Translations under genes and position numbers: made by a program
From: an uncultured Senegalimassilia sp.
Lineage (GTDB): Bacteria; Actinomycetota; Coriobacteriia; Coriobacteriales; Eggerthellaceae
Assembly: GCF_934632265.1 (NCBI RefSeq)
Contig: NZ_CAKTYH010000099.1
Span: forward strand, 1 to 7,411
DNA: 7,411 bases
Direction of reading: 5' to 3'
In this document: piece by piece, positions 1 to 6,203 of the stretch
Position numbering within the stretch: the first letter of the stretch is position 1
How the letters are laid out: each line of letters opens with the position of its first letter
Notes under the pieces: model-generated
What the model was told of the DNA's origin: nothing
Seen by the model: only the letters and a program-made list of their open reading frames with translations
Database searches by the model: none

Positions 1-1110
1 ATCCAGCCCCGTGACATCCAGGCCGCATGCCGCCAGGCACGCGATGGAGTCGGCGTTGAGCGACCCCTTCGGCACAGCGATGCGCAGCGGGCGCTGGCCG
101 GCGCCGGACGCGGAGCGCTCATCGGCGGCCGCAGCGGCCGCCATGGCGCGCTCGAGGAAAAATGCGAAACCGGCGGCGGGACGGCCTTCGCCGTATGCCC
201 CGATGGTGTTGTCGTAGCGGCCGCCGCTTCCCAGCGGGCTTCCCAGCCCGGGAGCATAGGCCTCGAACACGATGCCGGTGTAGTAGTCGAAGCTGCTCAT
301 GACGGAGAAGTCGACCTGGATGCTGTCGGCCAGACCCTCGGCTTCCAACAGGTCGAACGCCTGCTCCAGGCCGTCGAGGCCCGTCTCGCAGCCCAGCGGC
401 GCCACCAGATCGCGCACCTCGGCGATGGCGGCGCGCCCGCCGCGGATGCGGGCGAGCTTGCCGATGGCCTGGGCGAACACCGGGGGAACGCCCTGCGCGC
501 CCTCGCCCGAGGTCAGCTCGTCGAGCGTGACGAAGTTCGACGTGTGGTACGCGTCGAGCACGGCCTGGCGCCACTGCGGCGCGGCGCCGCAGCTTGCTAA
601 CAGCGCGCGCAGCACCGACACCGATGCGAGCGCGATCTTGAAGTCGGCCACGCCGGCGAGCTTGAGCGATTCGGCCAGCAGGCCCACCACCTCGGCGTCG
701 GCCGCCGCGCCCGCCTGGCCGATGAGCTCGACGCCCATCTGCGTGGTTTCGCGCGGCTCGGCCCGCGTCTGGCCCTCGGCCTCGCGGAACACGCGCTGCA
801 TGTAGCGGAAGCGGAACGGCCCGGGCTGGCCGGCCAGGCGCGTGGCGCACATGCGCGCGATCTGCAGCGTGACGTCGGGGCGCATGGCAAGCAGGTCGCC
901 GCGCGCGTCGAAGAGCTTGAACGGGGTGCCCGGCAGCCTGCCGCCGGCCTGCAGCACGTCCATCACCTCGAGCGTGGGCGTTTCCACCGGAAGGTATCCC
1001 TTGGCGGCCATGTTGGCCTGCACCGCTTGGGCCGCCTGCTCGCGCAGCACCGCCTCGTCGGTGAGCACGTCGCGGAAGCCCGAAGGCGTCACGAAGTTCA
1101 TCTGATTCAT
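1..1110 (-). CDS. hisZ-hisG: HisZ-HisG fusion: ATP phosphoribosyltransferase regulatory domain joined to catalytic domain (partial, C-terminus outside window)
   Basis: HisZ is the HisRS-like regulatory subunit that short-form HisG needs to condense ATP with PRPP, the first step of histidine synthesis. The frame is open for all 370 codons visible. Residues 1-322 are HisZ: a class II synthetase fold with motif-2-like MRPDVTLQIAR (76-86) and FRFRYMQRVFRE (99-110), then FDYYTGIVFEAY (274-285) and the motif-3-like GGRYDN (296-301). The Arg-Gly that precedes this DYY stretch in active HisRS is replaced by Ser-Ser (272-273), which argues against an aminoacylating enzyme. After an Ala/Gly/Ser-rich linker (about 323-340) comes PLRIAVPKGSLNADSI (341-356), the typical HisG N-terminus, in the same frame with no stop between. 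The start is ATG at 1110 behind GAAAGG; a second ATG at 1101 is possible. The HisZ call is firm. Fusion to a full HisG is inferred from about 30 residues. Confidence 0.9.
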   Translation of the reverse strand, partial: MNQMNFVTPSGFRDVLTDEAVLREQAAQAVQANMAAKGYLPVETPTLEVMDVLQAGGRLPGTPFKLFDARGDLLAMRPDVTLQIARMCATRLAGQPGPFRFRYMQRVFREAEGQTRAEPRETTQMGVELIGQAGAAADAEVVGLLAESLKLAGVADFKIALASVSVLRALLASCGAAPQWRQAVLDAYHTSNFVTLDELTSGEGAQGVPPVFAQAIGKLARIRGGRAAIAEVRDLVAPLGCETGLDGLEQAFDLLEAEGLADSIQVDFSVMSSFDYYTGIVFEAYAPGLGSPLGSGGRYDNTIGAYGEGRPAAGFAFFLERAMAAAAAADERSASGAGQRPLRIAVPKGSLNADSIACLAACGLDVTGLD

Positions 1111-1126
1111 CCTGCCTTTCATCGTG

Positions 1127-1204
1127 CGGTTGCGGGCATCGGCCCGTGTTCGGTTGCAGATGAGGGAACGGTTGCGGGCCGCAGATGCAGGGCGCCTGCG
1201 CGCC
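1127..1204 (-). repeat. Repeated GCAACCG motif and small hairpins in the his leader
   Basis: Read on the minus strand, the leader contains GCAACCG three times (plus-strand CGGTTGC at 1127-1133, 1151-1157 and 1169-1175). Two of these extend to an 11-nt identical copy (CGGTTGCGGGC at 1127-1137 and 1169-1179). GCAGATG also occurs twice (1156-1162 and 1181-1187). Two short perfect hairpins flank the repeats: 1133-1146 (5-bp stem, 4-nt loop) and 1191-1204 (5-bp stem, 4-nt loop). The strings are directly visible. A regulatory role, such as a binding site for a protein or an alternative RNA fold, is only inferred. There is no run of His codons and no T-box motif. Confidence 0.45.
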
Positions 1205-1227
1205 ACCATCCCCAAGTGCTGTCCGAT

Positions 1228-1255
1228 ACTTTAGCACAGTAGAGTGATAAAGCAA
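1228..1255 (-). promoter_or_regulatory. Candidate promoter of hisZ-hisG
   Basis: On the minus strand, TTGCTT (1255-1250) lies 16 nt from TAAAGT (1233-1228). The -10 is preceded by TGC, giving an extended -10 (TGn). Consensus matches are 3/6 and 4/6, so the extended element carries most of the weight. Transcription would start near 1221 and leave a leader of about 110 nt before the ATG at 1110. Confidence 0.4.
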
Positions 1256-1404
1256 GAAACTTGACCGATTTTTTGCAGAAGCGGGCGAAACGCCCGGAAA
1301 ACTCCCCTTTTCGGGCACGAAACGTCATAATCGTTCCCATTCGCCACGCGAGCTGAACGCACCGCGTGCGAAGCAAGCAAAACGCCGTCACAGAAAGCAC
1401 CGCT
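1256..1404. other. Intergenic region upstream of the DUF2797 gene
   Basis: This stretch holds a 6-bp hairpin, CGGGCG-AAA-CGCCCG at 1282-1296, without a clean U-tract on either strand, so I do not call it a terminator. A CATAAT at 1326-1331 could be a -10 element for the rightward gene, but no convincing -35 sits at the right distance. I see no other gene or RNA here. Confidence 0.3.
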
Positions 1405-2328
1405 ATGCCGAACCTGTTCGCAGACCATACCGTCGTCCTTGCCGGCTACGGCTTCAGCGTCGACGGGCCCTACCTTACGATCAACGACCTGGACGAGGGC
1501 ACGGTCGGCTACGTGCCCGTGCTCGGGAGAACGTTCTCGCTTCGCCGGCTGCCACGCCGGCGCTGCATCGGGCGCATCGACCTTCGAACGCACGAACGGA
1601 GCACGTGCCCTCTGAACGCGGAGCTGCTGCCCGACGGCAAGGAGGACATGTGCCCGGCGTGCATCGAGGCGACCGGCTTCAACCCGTCGTTTTACTTCAG
1701 CAGCTACATCTCGCCACAGCAGCGCGAGTACAACCAAACGCCGCACTACGTGTACCTGGCGTATTTCGCGCCGGGCTACGTGAAGGCGGGCATCTCGAGC
1801 GAGACGCGCGGCATCGAGCGTCTGCTCGAGCAGGGAGCGCGCGCGGCACGCGTGGTCGGGCGCTTCACCTGCGCCGATGACGCCCGTGCGCTTGAAGCGG
1901 CATTGTGTGCGCAAGACGGCGTCGCCGAGACCATGCGCGCATCGCTCAAGGCGAAGCTGCTGGCCGACGCGCCCTACAGCTTCGAGGAGGCTTGCCACGA
2001 GCTGCGCGCGGCGGCCGACAGGCTCGAAGACGTCGACGCGGTTGCGCAGGCGGGATTCTCGCCCGAGGACGCGCTCGACCTTTCGCCGTACTATTTCGGC
2101 GGGCCCTCGCCCGACGCGCACACCATGCAGCTGCCTGAAGGCGAAGGCTTCGCGGACGTGTGCGGCGGCGTGTGCGCAGGCATGGTGGGCGCAAACCTGG
2201 TGTTTTGGCAGGACGGGACGAACTTCATCGCGCCGATCAAGGATTGGGAATCTCACGAGATCGCATTCCTGGACGACGAGCTCGCCTGCGAATACGCCAG
2301 CGAGCCCCAGCAGATCTCGCTGTTCTAG
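1405..2328 (+). CDS. DUF2797-family protein with a Cys cluster and GIY-YIG-like core
   Basis: A 307-residue protein of unknown function that I recognise as DUF2797-like. An N-terminal beta-rich part (about 1-50, with PVLGRTF at 38-44) is followed by four cysteines, C54, C68, C83 and C86 (CPAC), likely a metal-binding knuckle. Next is HYVYLAYF (114-121), then VKAGISS (126-132), R135, R139 and QGA (143-145). That order, Tyr-x-Tyr-Leu then Lys-x-Gly-Ile then Arg and Gln-Gly-Ala, is the DUF2797 signature and resembles the core of GIY-YIG nucleases. Nuclease activity is not shown. The C-terminus is acidic and ends QISLF. An in-frame GTG at 1366 would add 13 residues; ATG 1405 is preferred because GAAAG lies just upstream and the 13 residues are not recognisable as part of the family. 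The gene stands alone, divergent from hisZ-hisG and convergent with the symporter. Confidence 0.85.
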   Translation: MPNLFADHTVVLAGYGFSVDGPYLTINDLDEGTVGYVPVLGRTFSLRRLPRRRCIGRIDLRTHERSTCPLNAELLPDGKEDMCPACIEATGFNPSFYFSSYISPQQREYNQTPHYVYLAYFAPGYVKAGISSETRGIERLLEQGARAARVVGRFTCADDARALEAALCAQDGVAETMRASLKAKLLADAPYSFEEACHELRAAADRLEDVDAVAQAGFSPEDALDLSPYYFGGPSPDAHTMQLPEGEGFADVCGGVCAGMVGANLVFWQDGTNFIAPIKDWESHEIAFLDDELACEYASEPQQISLF

Positions 2329-2478
2329 CGCGCCGTGCCCGGCAGCATCGTTTGCCCTGCAGCAAATCGAGCCCTAGCGAACAATGCTCGCGCTCAACAT
2401 GCGCGGCAAAGAGCATCATCTAGCATATGCAACCGCTTTCCCATAGGGCATCAAGGCGGCCTGCCCCCGAAAACGCAA
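2329..2478. other. Convergent intergenic spacer, no gene seen
   Basis: Between the DUF2797 stop and the hairpin at 2479 I find only a short dyad, TTTGC-CCTGCA-GCAAA, near 2350. No open frame here has a ribosome binding site or recognisable sequence. I take it as the 3' ends of the two converging transcripts. Confidence 0.5.
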
Positions 2479-2510
2479 GAAGCGCCCCCCGGATCCCCGG
2501 GCGGCGCTTC
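2479..2510. terminator. GC-rich hairpin between convergent genes, probably a bidirectional terminator
   Basis: The arms are GAAGCGCCCCCCGG (2479-2492) and CCGGGCGGCGCTTC (2497-2510), a 14-bp stem with one mismatch and a 4-nt loop. On the minus strand it lies 44 nt after the symporter stop and is followed by a T-enriched stretch (CTTCTTGCGTTTTC). On the plus strand only GTTTG follows, so termination of the DUF2797 transcript would be weaker. The position between two converging genes supports a shared terminator. Confidence 0.7.
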
Positions 2511-2554
2511 GTTTGCAAGCTTATGTCATGCAGCACGGCTTTCGCCAGCGTTGC

Positions 2555-4066
2555 TTACGCCTTGTTGACGTCGGCGTCCACGGCCTCCTCGAAGTACTCC
2601 TTCACAGGGCCTTCGCCGAAGTCCTTCACCTCGTCGAGGTGCCAGCAGTCGGTATGCGGCATGCCGGGGACGTTGTCGGCCACAAACACCGGGTCCTTGC
2701 CGGCGGCGCGCTGCTCGGAGTAGTCCTTCAGCGCCGCAAGCGCCCACTTGCCCAGAAGCAGGATGGCGATGAGGTTCATCATGGCCATGAGGCCCATGAA
2801 GATGTCTGCCAGGTTCCAAGCCAGGTCGAAGCTGTTCACCGCACCGTAGAAGATGACCGCCAGGCACGCCAGACGGAAGATGATCAGCGCCGCCTTGGAG
2901 TCGTTCTTGATGAAGCGGAAGTTGCTCTCGGCGTAGAAGTAATTGCCGATGAGGCTGGAGTAGGCGAACATGAAGATGGCGAACGTGATGAAGTGGATGC
3001 CCATGGGGCCCACGGAGTTGTTCACGGCCATCTGCACGAGCGGCATGCCGTTGAGGCCCTCGGCCGCAGCGGGATCCTGCACGTAGAACACCAGCACCAT
3101 CATGGCCGAGCAGGTGCAGATGATAAGCGTGTCGATGTAGACCGACAGGCTTTGCACGAGGCCCTGCTTGACCGGGTGGGAAACGCTGGCGGTGGCGGCG
3201 GCGTTAGGAGCCGAGCCCATGCCCGCCTCGTTGGAGTACAGGCCGCGCTTGATGCCGAGCATGACCACCGAGCCGGCGAAGCCGCCGAAGATGGACTGGA
3301 AGTCGAAGGCGCTCTGGAACATCAGGCCGAACACGGCGGGCAGCCAGGTGATGTTGGCGATGGTGGTCCACAGCGCGATGGCGATGTAGGCGATGGCCAT
3401 GACCGGCACGATGATGGACGTGATCACGCTGATGCGCTTGGAGCCGCCGAAGATGACGCCGGCGGTGAACACCACCAGGCCCAGACCGGCCGCCACGGCC
3501 ACGCCGTTGGTGGCGTAGTCGGGGATGTAGTACTCAAGCGCGCTGCAAGCGTTGAACGCCTGCAGGCCGTTGAAGCCGAACGCGAAGCACAGGATGAGCA
3601 GCACGCTGAACAGCACGCCGAGCTTGCGGCTGCCGAGCGCCTGATGGATGTAGTAGGCCGGGCCGCCGCGGAACTCGCCGTCGGTGCCGCGCACCTTCCA
3701 GATCTGGGCGAGCGTGGACTCGACGAAGGCCGACGCGGCGCCCACCAGGGCCATGAGCCACATCCAGAACACGGCGCCCGGGCCGCCCGTGGCGATGGCC
3801 GTCGCCACGCCGGCGATGTTGCCCGTGCCCACGCGGCTTGCCGTGGAGACCATGAGCGCCTGGAACGACGAGATGGAGCGCTCGCCCTGCACATGCTTCT
3901 TCTCGGTCAGCTGCTTGAACATGTCCTTGATGAAGCGGATCTGCACGCCCTTGGTGCGGATGGTGAAGTACACGCCCACTGCAACCAGCAGGATGAGCAG
4001 GATGTACGTGTACATGAAGCCGTCGATCTCACCCGTGACATCGACAAGCCATGCGTTGAAATCCAT
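2555..4066 (-). CDS. Alanine/glycine:cation symporter (AGCS family)
   Basis: Membrane protein predicted to import alanine, glycine or a related small amino acid with Na+ (or H+). It has 503 residues, normal for the family, with many hydrophobic segments, consistent with the usual 10-11 helices. Visible family motifs are STASRVGTGNIAGVATAI (74-91), GPGAVFWMW (95-103), GGPAYYI (134-140) and the AGCS hallmark YSNEAGMGSAP (277-287). The tail from about residue 440 is soluble and includes KDPVF and DCWH, which also look typical. The start at 4066 (MDFNAWL) has AAGGGGA about 8 nt upstream; the frame could open 19 codons earlier at 4123, but those residues are polar and lack a Shine-Dalgarno site. 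The gene is monocistronic as far as seen, diverging from the radical SAM gene. The family is certain; the exact substrate cannot be read from sequence. Confidence 0.95.
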   Translation of the reverse strand: MDFNAWLVDVTGEIDGFMYTYILLILLVAVGVYFTIRTKGVQIRFIKDMFKQLTEKKHVQGERSISSFQALMVSTASRVGTGNIAGVATAIATGGPGAVFWMWLMALVGAASAFVESTLAQIWKVRGTDGEFRGGPAYYIHQALGSRKLGVLFSVLLILCFAFGFNGLQAFNACSALEYYIPDYATNGVAVAAGLGLVVFTAGVIFGGSKRISVITSIIVPVMAIAYIAIALWTTIANITWLPAVFGLMFQSAFDFQSIFGGFAGSVVMLGIKRGLYSNEAGMGSAPNAAATASVSHPVKQGLVQSLSVYIDTLIICTCSAMMVLVFYVQDPAAAEGLNGMPLVQMAVNNSVGPMGIHFITFAIFMFAYSSLIGNYFYAESNFRFIKNDSKAALIIFRLACLAVIFYGAVNSFDLAWNLADIFMGLMAMMNLIAILLLGKWALAALKDYSEQRAAGKDPVFVADNVPGMPHTDCWHLDEVKDFGEGPVKEYFEEAVDADVNKA

Positions 4067-4109
4067 GATGGCTTTCCCCTTTTCCTGATACGAAACCGAT
4101 TCCCCGGAT

Positions 4110-4148
4110 TTGTGCGAACGCACAAGAATTCACGGAAACGCCACTATA
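4110..4148 (-). promoter_or_regulatory. Candidate -10 element and leader dyad of the symporter gene
   Basis: On the minus strand TATAGT (4148-4143) is a good -10 box, but no good -35 lies 16-18 nt upstream. Just downstream is a strong dyad, TTGTGCG-AA-CGCACAA (4110-4125), which would be at about +11 to +27 of the transcript. It could be an operator that blocks the polymerase or a 5' hairpin protecting the mRNA. The leader to the ATG at 4066 would be about 70 nt. Confidence 0.4.
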
Positions 4149-4187
4149 CCTTATTTCGAAACAAATTGGTAACAATCGCGGTTTCCG
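4133..4187. repeat. Inverted repeat spanning the symporter promoter
   Basis: CGGAAAC (4133-4139) and its exact complement GTTTCCG (4181-4187) bracket the candidate -10 element. A perfect 8-bp palindrome, TTTCGAAA (4154-4161), lies between them. The local A+T content is higher than in the surrounding genes, as expected for a control region. A regulator binding site is possible, but no known consensus is recognised. Confidence 0.35.
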
Positions 4188-4267
4188 GAATAGGCCCTCA
4201 TTCCCTAGCGTTTGTGTTCCTCGTTGTGCTTTTACTTCCTTGTCGTACTTGCAACCGTTCAAAGGGC

Positions 4268-4273
4268 TATGAT
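4268..4273 (+). promoter_or_regulatory. Candidate -10 element of the radical SAM gene
   Basis: TATGAT lies 43 nt upstream of the ATG at 4317. The nearest -35-like TTGCAA is only 13 nt away, too close, so the promoter would depend on an activator or an alternative -35. Call it weak. Translation signals are better: AAGGGG sits 6 nt before the ATG. Confidence 0.3.
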
Positions 4274-4316
4274 GGTCACTTACCGAATACTGGGCAATTA
4301 TGCGTAAGGGGCGCAC

Positions 4317-5657
4317 ATGCTTTCAGAACGATTTCTCACGAATCTTGTCAAGGGGATGACCAAACGCCATCTCGACCTTCAGCCCACCGACGAGCACTTC
4401 TTTCCCGACCCAAAGCCCGACTCCAAGTACATGCTGTACCTGCATGTGCCGTTTTGTCAGGTCCTGTGCCCGTATTGCAGCTTCAACCGCTACGTGTTCC
4501 ACGAGGACATTGCCCGCACGTACTTCAAGAACCTGCGCCGTGAGATGATGATGCTCAAGGAGCGCGGCTGGGATTTCGAGACGCTGTACTTCGGCGGCGG
4601 CACCCCCACCATCCTGCTCGACGAGCTGTGTGAGACCATCGACCTCGCCCGCGACAACTTCCACATCAAGGAAGTGGGCGTGGAAACGAACCCGAACCAC
4701 CTTGCCGAGCCGTGGCTCTCCGAGATGAAGGGCCGCGTGCAGCGCTTGTCCGTGGGCGTGCAGAGTTTCAACAACGACCTGCTCAAGCAGATGGACCGCT
4801 ACAAGAAGTACGGCAGCGGCGAGGAGATCTTCGAGCGCATCGGGCAGGCCGCGCCCTACTTCGACAGCGTCAACGTGGACATGATCTTCAACTTCCCCAG
4901 CCAGACGGAGGACATCCTGCTGGACGACCTTGAGAAGATCGTGGCCTGCGGGGCGCGTCAAACCACGTTCAGCCCGCTGTACGTCTCAAGCGCCACCACG
5001 CGCAAGATGGAGAAGTCGCTGGGCAAGATGGACTACAACCGCGAGTTCCGCTACTACCAGATCCTCGACGAGGTGCTGTGCGGCGGCGAGCATCCCTTTT
5101 TCAGCCGCGACACCATCTGGACGTTCAACCGCCTCAACCAGCAGGGCGCCCACGACCATGACCTGTACGCCGAGGAGCTGCAGGTGGCCTATAACGAATA
5201 CCCCGGCATCGGCAGCGGCTCGATCACGCACCTCAACGGCGCGCTGTACGTGAACACGTTCAGCCTGAAGGAGTACAACGAGGCCATCGAGGCCGGGCAC
5301 ATGTCCATCATGGGCAAGTGCGTCATGAGCAAGCGCGACCTGGCCCGCTACTATTTCCTTCTGCACCTCTACCAGCTGCGCCTGGACAAGAACGACTTCA
5401 AGAAGCAGTTCGGCTGCAGCATCGAGCGCCTGCTGCCGGCGGAGATGGCGTTCTATCGCGCGCACCGCGCGTTCGCCACCGACACCCGCGACGAGCTGAC
5501 GCTAACCACCATGGGGCGTTACCTGACGCTCATCCTGTACCGTCAGTTCCTTTCGGGCATGAACAACCTGCGCGACCAGGCCCGCGATGCGCTTGACGGC
5601 GAGGAGCACAACCTGTTGTTCGGCGACGAGACGAACTGCAGCGCCTGCTTGGACTAG
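4317..5657 (+). CDS. HemN/HemW-like radical SAM protein (coproporphyrinogen III oxidase family)
   Basis: A 446-residue radical SAM enzyme. The [4Fe-4S]/SAM motif is HVPFCQVLCPYCSF (43-56) with C47, C51 and C54 in CxxxCxxC spacing. GGGTP (93-97), VETNP (122-126), RLSVGVQSF (143-151) and NVDMIFNFPSQT (186-197) follow in the usual HemN-family order. A HemN C-terminal-type domain with IGSGSITHLNG occupies roughly 215-430. The fourth Cys of true HemN (CxxxCxxCxC) is absent, and I cannot see the HNxxYW haem-binding motif of HemW, so neither anaerobic coproporphyrinogen oxidation nor haem chaperone activity can be assigned. The protein ends with a CxxC (C441, C444), possibly a further cluster or metal site. 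The start is well supported by AAGGGG before the ATG. It diverges from the symporter gene and is followed by its own terminator. The superfamily is certain; the reaction is unknown. Confidence 0.93.
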   Translation: MLSERFLTNLVKGMTKRHLDLQPTDEHFFPDPKPDSKYMLYLHVPFCQVLCPYCSFNRYVFHEDIARTYFKNLRREMMMLKERGWDFETLYFGGGTPTILLDELCETIDLARDNFHIKEVGVETNPNHLAEPWLSEMKGRVQRLSVGVQSFNNDLLKQMDRYKKYGSGEEIFERIGQAAPYFDSVNVDMIFNFPSQTEDILLDDLEKIVACGARQTTFSPLYVSSATTRKMEKSLGKMDYNREFRYYQILDEVLCGGEHPFFSRDTIWTFNRLNQQGAHDHDLYAEELQVAYNEYPGIGSGSITHLNGALYVNTFSLKEYNEAIEAGHMSIMGKCVMSKRDLARYYFLLHLYQLRLDKNDFKKQFGCSIERLLPAEMAFYRAHRAFATDTRDELTLTTMGRYLTLILYRQFLSGMNNLRDQARDALDGEEHNLLFGDETNCSACLD

Positions 5658-5682
5658 CTCGGGCATCGCGGCGTTTTCGATG

Positions 5683-5713
5683 GGCGGCATCGCACAAGAT
5701 GCCGCCTTTTTTT
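5683..5713 (+). terminator. Intrinsic terminator of the radical SAM gene
   Basis: A perfect 9-bp stem, GGCGGCATC (5683-5691) and GATGCCGCC (5698-5706), has a 6-nt loop and is followed directly by seven T residues (5707-5713). It lies 25 nt past the stop codon. It separates the radical SAM transcript from the riboflavin unit. Confidence 0.95.
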
Positions 5714-5729
5714 CGTGCCGAAACGCCCG

Positions 5730-5774
5730 TTTGGCGGCGATTTCCTTGCACGTTCACCTGGGAAATGCGCCAAA
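5730..5774. repeat. Long imperfect inverted repeat upstream of the ribD promoter
   Basis: The left arm is TTTGGCG then ATTTCC (5730-5736 and 5740-5745). The right arm is GGAAAT then CGCCAAA (5761-5766 and 5768-5774). That gives 13 paired bases with a small asymmetric internal loop and a 15-nt apical loop. It sits between the preceding terminator and the -35 box at 5792, so it is outside both predicted transcripts. An operator or activator site is possible; there is no U-tract for a second terminator. Confidence 0.5.
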
Positions 5775-5791
5775 TCTCGAAAAGTGTCCCC

Positions 5792-5820
5792 TTGCGGCGC
5801 GCGGAAGGCGCTCCTATACT
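5792..5820 (+). promoter_or_regulatory. Promoter of the FMN riboswitch-ribD transcript
   Basis: TTGCGG (5792-5797) and TATACT (5815-5820) are separated by exactly 17 nt, close to the sigma-70-type consensus. Transcription would start near 5827, about 10 nt before the P1 stem of the aptamer, which is the expected arrangement. Confidence 0.8.
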
Positions 5821-5835
5821 CCCCAACCAAGATAT

Positions 5836-6018
5836 CTGTTCAGGGCGAGGTGAAATCCCTCACTGGCGGTAACGTCCCGCGCTGCGCGAAGCGGCAAGGC
5901 GAAGTCCGCGACCCTGGCAGGTTGCAAGCAGGCGGCCCCGCGGCCGCAGCATCGCAGCCCGTCAGGCTGATCTGGTGAGAATCCAGGACCAACGGTTACA
6001 GTCCGGATGGAAGAACAG
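5836..6018 (+). ncRNA. FMN riboswitch (RFN element)
   Basis: Nearly all conserved RFN blocks are present in order: AGGGCGAGGTGAAATCCC near the 5' end, CACTGGCGGTAA, GAAGTCCGCGACC, TCTGGTGAGAATCCAGG, ACGGTTACAGTCCGGATGG. The P1 helix closes it, with CTGTTC (5836-5841) pairing GAACAG (6013-6018). The variable region is enlarged and carries an extra 6-bp GC hairpin at 5932-5947 and a 5-bp hairpin at 5955-5969. The family binds flavin mononucleotide and lowers expression of riboflavin genes when FMN is plentiful. Its position just after a promoter and before a terminator and ribD indicates transcriptional control in cis. Confidence 0.98.
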
Positions 6019-6051
6019 GAGCACGAGAGCACACGGCCACGGCCGGGTGCC

Positions 6052-6104
6052 TGCTGCGACATTCCGCAGCACCAAGGATGTATGGCAGCGCTTCGGCGTT
6101 TGCC
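6052..6104 (+). promoter_or_regulatory. Expression-platform hairpins, candidate antiterminator region
   Basis: Two hairpins lie between the aptamer and the terminator. The first is TGCTGCG-ACATTC-CGCAGCA (6052-6071), perfect. The second is at about 6084-6104, a GGCA/GCGC stem capped by a C(UUCG)G tetraloop. GGCGTT (6095-6100), in the 3' half of the second hairpin, can instead pair with AACGCC (6129-6134), the 5' arm of the terminator, so it is a candidate antiterminator. The strings are visible; the switching model is inferred. Confidence 0.45.
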
Positions 6105-6128
6105 GCGTATCCCCATTCGTCGCTTATC

Positions 6129-6159
6129 AACGCCCGCAGATTCCCTGCGGGCGTTTTTT
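6129..6159 (+). terminator. Riboswitch-controlled intrinsic terminator before ribD
   Basis: A perfect 11-bp stem, AACGCCCGCAG (6129-6139) and CTGCGGGCGTT (6145-6155), has a 5-nt loop and runs into six T residues (6154-6159). It lies 44 nt before the ribD start and about 110 nt after the aptamer, so FMN binding is expected to favour termination here. Confidence 0.95.
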
Positions 6160-6203
6160 CATGCCTGGACCTCGCAGGGCGGCCGCAAGAGAAAGGGCAC
6201 CCC

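Noticed and set aside
1111..1209. Upstream in-frame ATG at 1209 for hisZ, or a His leader peptide
   Set aside because: It would add 33 Arg-rich residues not seen at HisZ N-termini; its GGGG is directly adjacent to the ATG, too close to serve as a Shine-Dalgarno site. There is no His codon run, so it is not a classical attenuator peptide.
1282..1296. Hairpin CGGGCG-AAA-CGCCCG as a terminator
   Set aside because: No T-tract follows on either strand, and it lies between divergent genes where no terminator is expected.
119..1318. Minus-strand open frame of 399 codons over hisZ
   Set aside because: Arg/Gly-rich product in a shifted frame of the HisZ gene; no recognisable domain.
1366..1404. GTG start 13 codons upstream for the DUF2797 gene
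   Set aside because: Poor ribosome binding site and polar residues that do not look like the family; ATG at 1405 is preferred but not proven.
2490..2501. Adjacent BamHI/SmaI-like string suggesting vector polylinker
   Set aside because: It forms part of a natural GC-rich hairpin between two genes, with no other polylinker sites around it.
4067..4142. Glycine riboswitch upstream of the symporter
   Set aside because: The leader is too short (about 70 nt) and lacks the conserved glycine aptamer blocks.
2513..4543. Long plus-strand open frame of 676 codons
   Set aside because: It is antisense to the AGCS symporter, whose family motifs are unmistakable, and runs on into the radical SAM gene. Its His/Glu/Asp-rich composition is what an antisense frame of a GC-rich membrane gene gives.
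4323..4961. Minus-strand open frame of 212 codons opposite the radical SAM gene
   Set aside because: Val/Leu/His-rich antisense artefact over a conserved radical SAM core.
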